Shown in pieces: positions 60,824-64,000 of a stretch of DNA of 64,000 nt; the first letter of the stretch is position 1; every line of letters begins with the position of its first letter. Origin of the DNA: Ruminococcus sp. (GTDB taxonomy: Bacteria; Bacillota; Clostridia; Lachnospirales; Lachnospiraceae); the NCBI GenBank assembly GCA_013911065.1, contig JACERV010000002.1, positions 62,001 to 126,000 on the forward strand, given 5' to 3'. The notes under the pieces were generated by a model. That model searched no databases and was not told where the DNA came from. It was given only the letters and a program-made list of their open reading frames with translations. Made by a program: the position numbers and the translations under genes.

Positions 60824-61111
60824 CTATGCTTCCTGTCTAACGCATAAATATCTGAGTACGTTGTCCATAATGCGGATACGTTGTTCAACTTCTCCGGGGA
60901 CATTGCTTTCAGATTCGAAGTGGATGAAGTAGTAATATCCTTCTTTCATCTTCTGAATTTCGTAAGCAAATCTTCTCTTACCCCATTCATCGACATCTGC
61001 CACATTGCCGCCGAAACGTGTGATTAAACCTTTCACCTTTTCAACAACTTCTGTTCTAGCGTCATCTTCGATTTTTGCACTGACAACAACAGCTAATTCA
61101 TACTTGTTCAT
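60824..61111 (-). CDS. rpsF: 30S ribosomal protein S6
   Basis: 95 residues, bS6. MNKYELAVVVSAKIEDDART, DEWGKRRFAYEIQKMKEGYYYFIHFES and IMDNVLRYLCVR are family signatures. First gene of the operon, strong AAGGAGGTG site. S6 with S18 can repress its own mRNA in several bacteria; the leader upstream holds a candidate hairpin. Confidence 0.98.
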   Translation of the reverse strand: MNKYELAVVVSAKIEDDARTEVVEKVKGLITRFGGNVADVDEWGKRRFAYEIQKMKEGYYYFIHFESESNVPGEVEQRIRIMDNVLRYLCVRQEA

Positions 61112-61175
61112 GTCTCTTGCACCTCCTTATGGTCTCTGGCTCCCACATTGCGCGGGAACAAGGAAAATTGAATAT

Positions 61176-61244
61176 CCGAGGACATAAAAATCCTACGGGT
61201 ACGTCACGATTAATTATGATACCATAAGAACTCGCTAGTATCAA
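61176..61244 (-). promoter_or_regulatory. rpsF operon promoter and candidate S6:S18 leader hairpin
   Basis: On the minus strand TTGATA (61239-61244), 17-bp spacer, TATCAT (61216-61221). Downstream, CCGTAGGA (61198-61191) pairs with TCCTCGG (61182-61176) around a short loop, with one mismatched position. The position and CCG element suggest the known S6:S18 binding leader, but I could not align it to the consensus. Confidence 0.5.
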
Positions 61245-61429
61245 GCCTTTTTTCGAATTTCTTTCGTGTTTTTTTCCACTAATTTGCGGGGAACCATAAT
61301 CTGATGTCCGCATCCTTCACATTTCAGACGGAAATCAGCGCCAACTCTCAAAACTTCCCATTCCCGGCTGCCGCAAGGATGTGGTTTCTTCATGCGGATA
61401 ATATCTCCAATATCAAATCTGTCTGCCAT
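61241..61429 (-). CDS. DUF951 small zinc-ribbon-like protein
   Basis: 62 residues, MADRFDIGDIIRMKKPHPCGSREWEVLRVG then LKCEGCGHQIMVPR. Three cysteines (HPCGS and CEGCG) may bind a metal. DUF951 proteins are conserved near rpsF in Firmicutes; function unknown, nucleic-acid binding is often suggested. Start at 61429 after GAGGAGGATG. The -35 box of rpsF lies in its last codons. Confidence 0.88.
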   Translation of the reverse strand: MADRFDIGDIIRMKKPHPCGSREWEVLRVGADFRLKCEGCGHQIMVPRKLVEKNTKEIRKKA

Positions 61430-61489
61430 AATCATCCTCCTCATCTTCTTATAGTAGTCTGAATATTCTGAAAACGAACCGCGAAAGGG

Positions 61490-62260
61490 TCAGTCCCCTA
61501 TGAGTACACCTTGAAGTAAGAATCTGTCATCCTCATTTACATTTGTACAGGTAGACAGACTTACAATCTTAGACCTGCCCCCTACTGCCGCGTCGGTCTG
61601 ATAATTGGAAGAGCTTTTACACAGCTCTAAGTAATCAACATAGTCCTGCTCTGTGGGATATGTAATCTTGTAATTATTCGTCTGGTCATTTACAACGCCT
61701 GCCGAGAAGACCTGGTATGTAAGCTTGTCTCCTTTTGGTGTGTATATGTAGAAATACGGATGCTCCTTGTAAAACTCTTCGCTTGCATATTCATTCAATT
61801 GAGAGAACATCTCTCCACCCATCTGCAGGTTATGCCCGTAGATGAATGTATTGCGGTCGGCAAATTCGGGGTTGTTACGCATATCCATAAAAATTGCGCC
61901 TAATTTATTATCGCTGGCAGAAAATGTTTTTGTAAGGTACTCTTCATTATCTGCACTTTTCACGATGGGATAACTGATAACAGATGGTTCATCAAATCTG
62001 ATCCACCCCACCGTGTCGGGGTTTTCTTTCATCAATGTATCAAAGTCTACCTGAAATCCGTCTTCTTCATTTTTATCATCAACTGTGATTGCCAGTTCTT
62101 TTACTTTATCATATTCTTTTCCGCCAAAGTAATATGGCACCAGCATTATAACAAGCTGATACACTGAAATAACAAGCACACAAACTGCAACGATCAGTAC
62201 CACTGTGGACATAATCTCCCCAAAGGGGCCGCTCTTCTTTTGCTTTTTTTTCCTGCTCAT
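61490..62260 (-). CDS. srtB: class B sortase
   Basis: 256 residues. Basic N-terminus and membrane helix (about 18-42), then the sortase barrel. Catalytic His in FIYGHNLQMGG, Cys in SLSTCTN, Arg in EDDRFLLQG. The DTVGWIRFDEP segment is typical of class B. Sortase B links NPxTG-like proteins to the wall or polymerises them; no substrate gene is visible nearby. Start at 62260 after AAGGGAGG; the extended frame upstream overlaps the promoter. Confidence 0.92.
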   Translation of the reverse strand: MSRKKKQKKSGPFGEIMSTVVLIVAVCVLVISVYQLVIMLVPYYFGGKEYDKVKELAITVDDKNEEDGFQVDFDTLMKENPDTVGWIRFDEPSVISYPIVKSADNEEYLTKTFSASDNKLGAIFMDMRNNPEFADRNTFIYGHNLQMGGEMFSQLNEYASEEFYKEHPYFYIYTPKGDKLTYQVFSAGVVNDQTNNYKITYPTEQDYVDYLELCKSSSNYQTDAAVGGRSKIVSLSTCTNVNEDDRFLLQGVLIGD

Positions 62261-62287
62261 TATATATTCCTCCCTTTCACCCTGAGT

Positions 62288-62296
62288 ATTATACCA
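62288..62296 (-). promoter_or_regulatory. extended -10 promoter of sortase gene
   Basis: Minus-strand TGGTATAAT (62296-62288) is a TGN extended -10 element; the -35 is poor. Confidence 0.55.
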
Positions 62297-62411
62297 TACC
62301 TTCTTGAACATTAGTAGTTCAATAAGATATACTTCTTGCACAGGGTTAGGGAATAGTGTAGTATAAATTATATATGTTTGTGAGTGAGTAAGTAAGGGGG
62401 ATATACTTTTT

Positions 62412-63377
62412 ATGGATGAGATTGCAATTCTGATTCCATGCTACAACGAAGGTAAAACAATTGTTAAGGTAGTGAACGACTGGAAACAGGCACTGCCCGG
62501 GGCGGCGATTTATGTCTACGATAATAATTCATCAGACCAGACTGCAGCATTGGCTGAGGAGGCAGGTGCAATCGTCCGCCATGAATATCAACAGGGAAAG
62601 GGAAATGTAATCCGCCGTATGTTCAGAGAGATTGATGCAACAGCTTATCTGATGGTTGACGGAGATGATACTTATCCTGCTGAATTTGGAAAAGAAATGA
62701 TTGAACGGATTTTGAACCGTCATGCTGACATGGTAGTCGGTGACAGGCTTTCCTCCACATATTTTACAGAAAACAAGCGCCCTTTCCATAACTTTGGCAA
62801 TTCTATAGTGCGTAAATCCATTAATAAATTATTTAAAAATAATATTAAGGATATTATGACCGGATACCGGGCTTTCAGCTATAATTTTGTCAAGACCTTT
62901 CCTGTATTGTCCAAGGGCTTTGAGATAGAGACAGAAATGAGTATACATGCAGTAGATAAAAATATGCAGGTGGAGAATGTTATCATTGATTACAGGGACA
63001 GACCGGAAGGCAGCGAATCTAAATTGAATACTTACACGGATGGACTGAAAGTTTTAAAAACGATTATCCGGCTTTACCGCAGCTATAAGCCTCTGGGCTT
63101 CTTTTCTGCTTTCGCCCTTTTGCTCACAATTATTAGCACCATTTTCCTGGTTCCCGTCATTACTACTTACGCACACACCAGGATGGTCCCGAACTTTCCA
63201 ACCTTGATTGTTTGCGGCTTTGTTTATCTGGCTGCAATGATATCCCTTTTTACCGGGCTTATTTTATCTTCGATTGTCCACCAGGACAGACAAAACTTTG
63301 AAATCAGGCTGGTTGCATGCCAGCACCGCTATGAACAAATCAAGAAGGATGAAAATACATCCACCCCAAATGAATAG
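62412..63377 (+). CDS. family 2 glycosyltransferase with C-terminal membrane helices
   Basis: 321 residues. GT-A domain (ILIPCYNEGKTIVKVVNDW; VYDNNSSDQT; metal-binding DGDDTYP; GDRLSSTYF) followed by two membrane helices (about 232-255 and 270-292). The layout resembles polyprenyl-phosphate glycosyltransferases of the GtrB/DPM1 kind, which charge lipid carriers with a sugar. Convergence with other genes gives no pathway hint. Starts after AAGGGGG. Confidence 0.9.
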   Translation: MDEIAILIPCYNEGKTIVKVVNDWKQALPGAAIYVYDNNSSDQTAALAEEAGAIVRHEYQQGKGNVIRRMFREIDATAYLMVDGDDTYPAEFGKEMIERILNRHADMVVGDRLSSTYFTENKRPFHNFGNSIVRKSINKLFKNNIKDIMTGYRAFSYNFVKTFPVLSKGFEIETEMSIHAVDKNMQVENVIIDYRDRPEGSESKLNTYTDGLKVLKTIIRLYRSYKPLGFFSAFALLLTIISTIFLVPVITTYAHTRMVPNFPTLIVCGFVYLAAMISLFTGLILSSIVHQDRQNFEIRLVACQHRYEQIKKDENTSTPNE

Positions 63378-63408
63378 AATCTGCTCTGTCATTTTCCAAT
63401 GGGCAATC

Positions 63409-63437
63409 TTGACAAATTTTAAGGCTTTTGGTATAAT
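63409..63437 (+). promoter_or_regulatory. tRNA-Cys promoter
   Basis: TTGACA (63409-63414), 17-bp spacer, TATAAT (63432-63437): a perfect consensus, as expected for a stable RNA gene. Confidence 0.9.
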
Positions 63438-63482
63438 TTAAACGTTGTCTGAGTAAGGTATGTTATGAACCTTTTTGGATTT

Positions 63483-63553
63483 GGCGCAGTAGCCAAGCGG
63501 TAAGGCGTGGGTCTGCAACACCCTGATCACCGGTTCAAATCCGGTCTGTGCCT
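63483..63553 (+). tRNA. trnC: tRNA-Cys (anticodon GCA)
   Basis: 71 nt. Acceptor arms GGCGCAG/CTGTGCC (one G-U pair), anticodon GCA at 63515-63517 within TCTGCAA, T-arm CCGGTTCAAATCCGG, discriminator U as required by CysRS. CCA is not encoded. Single gene with its own promoter and terminator. Confidence 0.96.
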
Positions 63554-63601
63554 TGATTGAAAAGCAGCGAGAACGTGGTGAAAATCCAAAGCTGTAACTC
63601 T

Positions 63602-63639
63602 AAGAGCAGGACATATGAAAATATGTCCTGCTCTTTTTT
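63602..63639 (+). terminator. intrinsic terminator of tRNA-Cys
   Basis: AAGAGCAGGACATAT (63602-63616), loop GAAA, ATATGTCCTGCTCTT (63621-63635), T-run to 63639. Structured repeat copy C begins at the next base. Confidence 0.96.
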
Positions 63640-63757
63640 GTGCAATAGGAAATCACCTCCTATTACACGAAAACCCTCCGGGGGATGCACACTGGCATAA
63701 GCGGTAGACGTCGCTATGCGACCGCCACAGGCGCAAGAGTTTGCTTCGCAAACTCTT
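63640..63757 (+). repeat. terminator-associated structured repeat, copy C
   Basis: Hairpin 1 AATAGGA/TCCTATT (63644-63664), core AAAACCCTCCGGGGGAT (63670-63686), hairpin GTCGC-tat-GCGAC (63710-63722), hairpin CGCC-ACA-GGCG (63723-63733), terminal hairpin AAGAGTTTGC/GCAAACTCTT (63735-63757) then TGTT. The most diverged copy; stem changes are compensated on both sides relative to copy A. Confidence 0.85.
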
Positions 63758-63797
63758 TGTTCTGGTTAGAAAACTTCATCTTTGATTAACTCTTGCA

Positions 63798-64000
63798 TTA
63801 CAGGGAATCCTGAGTTGCAATCGTAATTGGAATCTCCACATCTTTATTCTCGGGTTTTTGTCTCTTTATTAAACGTTCAAATAAAATTTTCACCAGTTGA
63901 TACCCTTGAAAGTCAGGACTTTGGCCTAAAGCAAAGTCCACGGTGCCATTTTTTAATAAAACCAACGTATCCGGAATCAAATCGTGGCAAACCACCGCTA
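63798..64000 (-). CDS. LacI-type regulator or sugar-binding protein, C-terminal part only
   Basis: The frame is open to the window edge, so only the last 66 or so codons are seen (AVVCHDLIPDTLVLLKNGTVD, then FALGQSPDFQGYQLVKILFERLIKRQ). This matches the end of the periplasmic-binding-protein fold (H-D-x-x-P, then L-x-Q-x-P-x-x-Q/x-G), as in LacI regulators and in sugar SBPs. LacI with an unusual DNA-binding arrangement or a plain SBP cannot be decided without the N-terminus. Confidence 0.65.
   Translation of the reverse strand, partial: AVVCHDLIPDTLVLLKNGTVDFALGQSPDFQGYQLVKILFERLIKRQKPENKDVEIPITIATQDSL

Noticed and set aside
63554-63600. Second tRNA or small RNA between tRNA-Cys and its terminator
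   Set aside because: No cloverleaf can be folded; it is simply the trailer of the tRNA transcript.

Overview
The window looks like a chromosomal segment of a low-to-mid GC Firmicute, most likely a Lachnospiraceae-type gut clostridium. This is an inference from gene content: AGGAGG-type ribosome sites with occasional TTG/GTG starts, the gdpP-rplI-dnaB and rpsF-ssb-rpsR operons, DUF951, class B sortase, YesM/YesN two-component genes, many lipoprotein sugar-binding proteins and a BusR-type osmolyte regulator. No phage, transposase, CRISPR array or rRNA was found. One tRNA (Cys) is present. The right-most gene runs off the window.

Layout. 1-3.8 kb: PocR/AraC regulator, membrane-anchored hydrolase, a decayed acetyltransferase, a membrane protein and a phosphodiesterase. 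3.9-8.0 kb: complete arsenic operon arsR-acr3-arsD-arsA-arsC on the minus strand, with a consensus promoter inside an inverted repeat. 8.1-10.0 kb: a DUF1287 protein and two overlapping flavodoxin-fold genes. 10.2-18.2 kb: ribose-type ABC importer with an RpiB-family isomerase, two HxlB-like SIS isomerases and a LacI regulator; a 200-bp tract of four stable hairpins lies inside this operon. 18.3-23.4 kb: dnaB, rplI, gdpP and an AI-2E family exporter. 23.7-35.8 kb: a polyol locus with DhaL/DhaK kinase, two erythritol/threitol-type zinc dehydrogenases, an ABC importer with two different ATPases and an L-xylulokinase-like FGGY kinase. 36.2 kb: cold-shock gene with a hairpin leader. 36.6-48.4 kb: glycoside utilisation locus (GH31, GH127, ABC importer, a second binding protein, YesN/YesM). 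48.6-54.3 kb: pyroglutamyl peptidase, the DUF979/DUF969 membrane pair and a large M14 peptidase. 54.5-58.3 kb: betaine/choline importer with a BusR-type regulator. 58.4-60.0 kb: an rpsR-like remnant, then a TetR gene and a small unknown gene sharing operators. 60.0-64.0 kb: rpsR-ssb-rpsF, DUF951, sortase B, a glycosyltransferase, tRNA-Cys and a partial regulator.

How it fits together. Most of the window is regulated solute uptake and catabolism. In the three carbohydrate ABC loci the binding-protein gene comes first and is separated from the permease or ATPase genes by a hairpin or terminator, which would give an excess of binding protein. The polyol locus and the RpiB-like enzyme resemble the tetritol pathway of mycobacteria (polyol to tetrulose, tetrulose phosphate, erythrose 4-phosphate). 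GdpP (c-di-AMP hydrolysis) and the BusR/betaine importer are probably linked through c-di-AMP.

The most unusual signal is a family of three diverged structured repeats (36461-36580, 57460-57584, 63640-63757). Each is about 120 bp, has several hairpins with compensatory changes, and begins directly after the U-tract of another gene's intrinsic terminator, in the same orientation as that gene.
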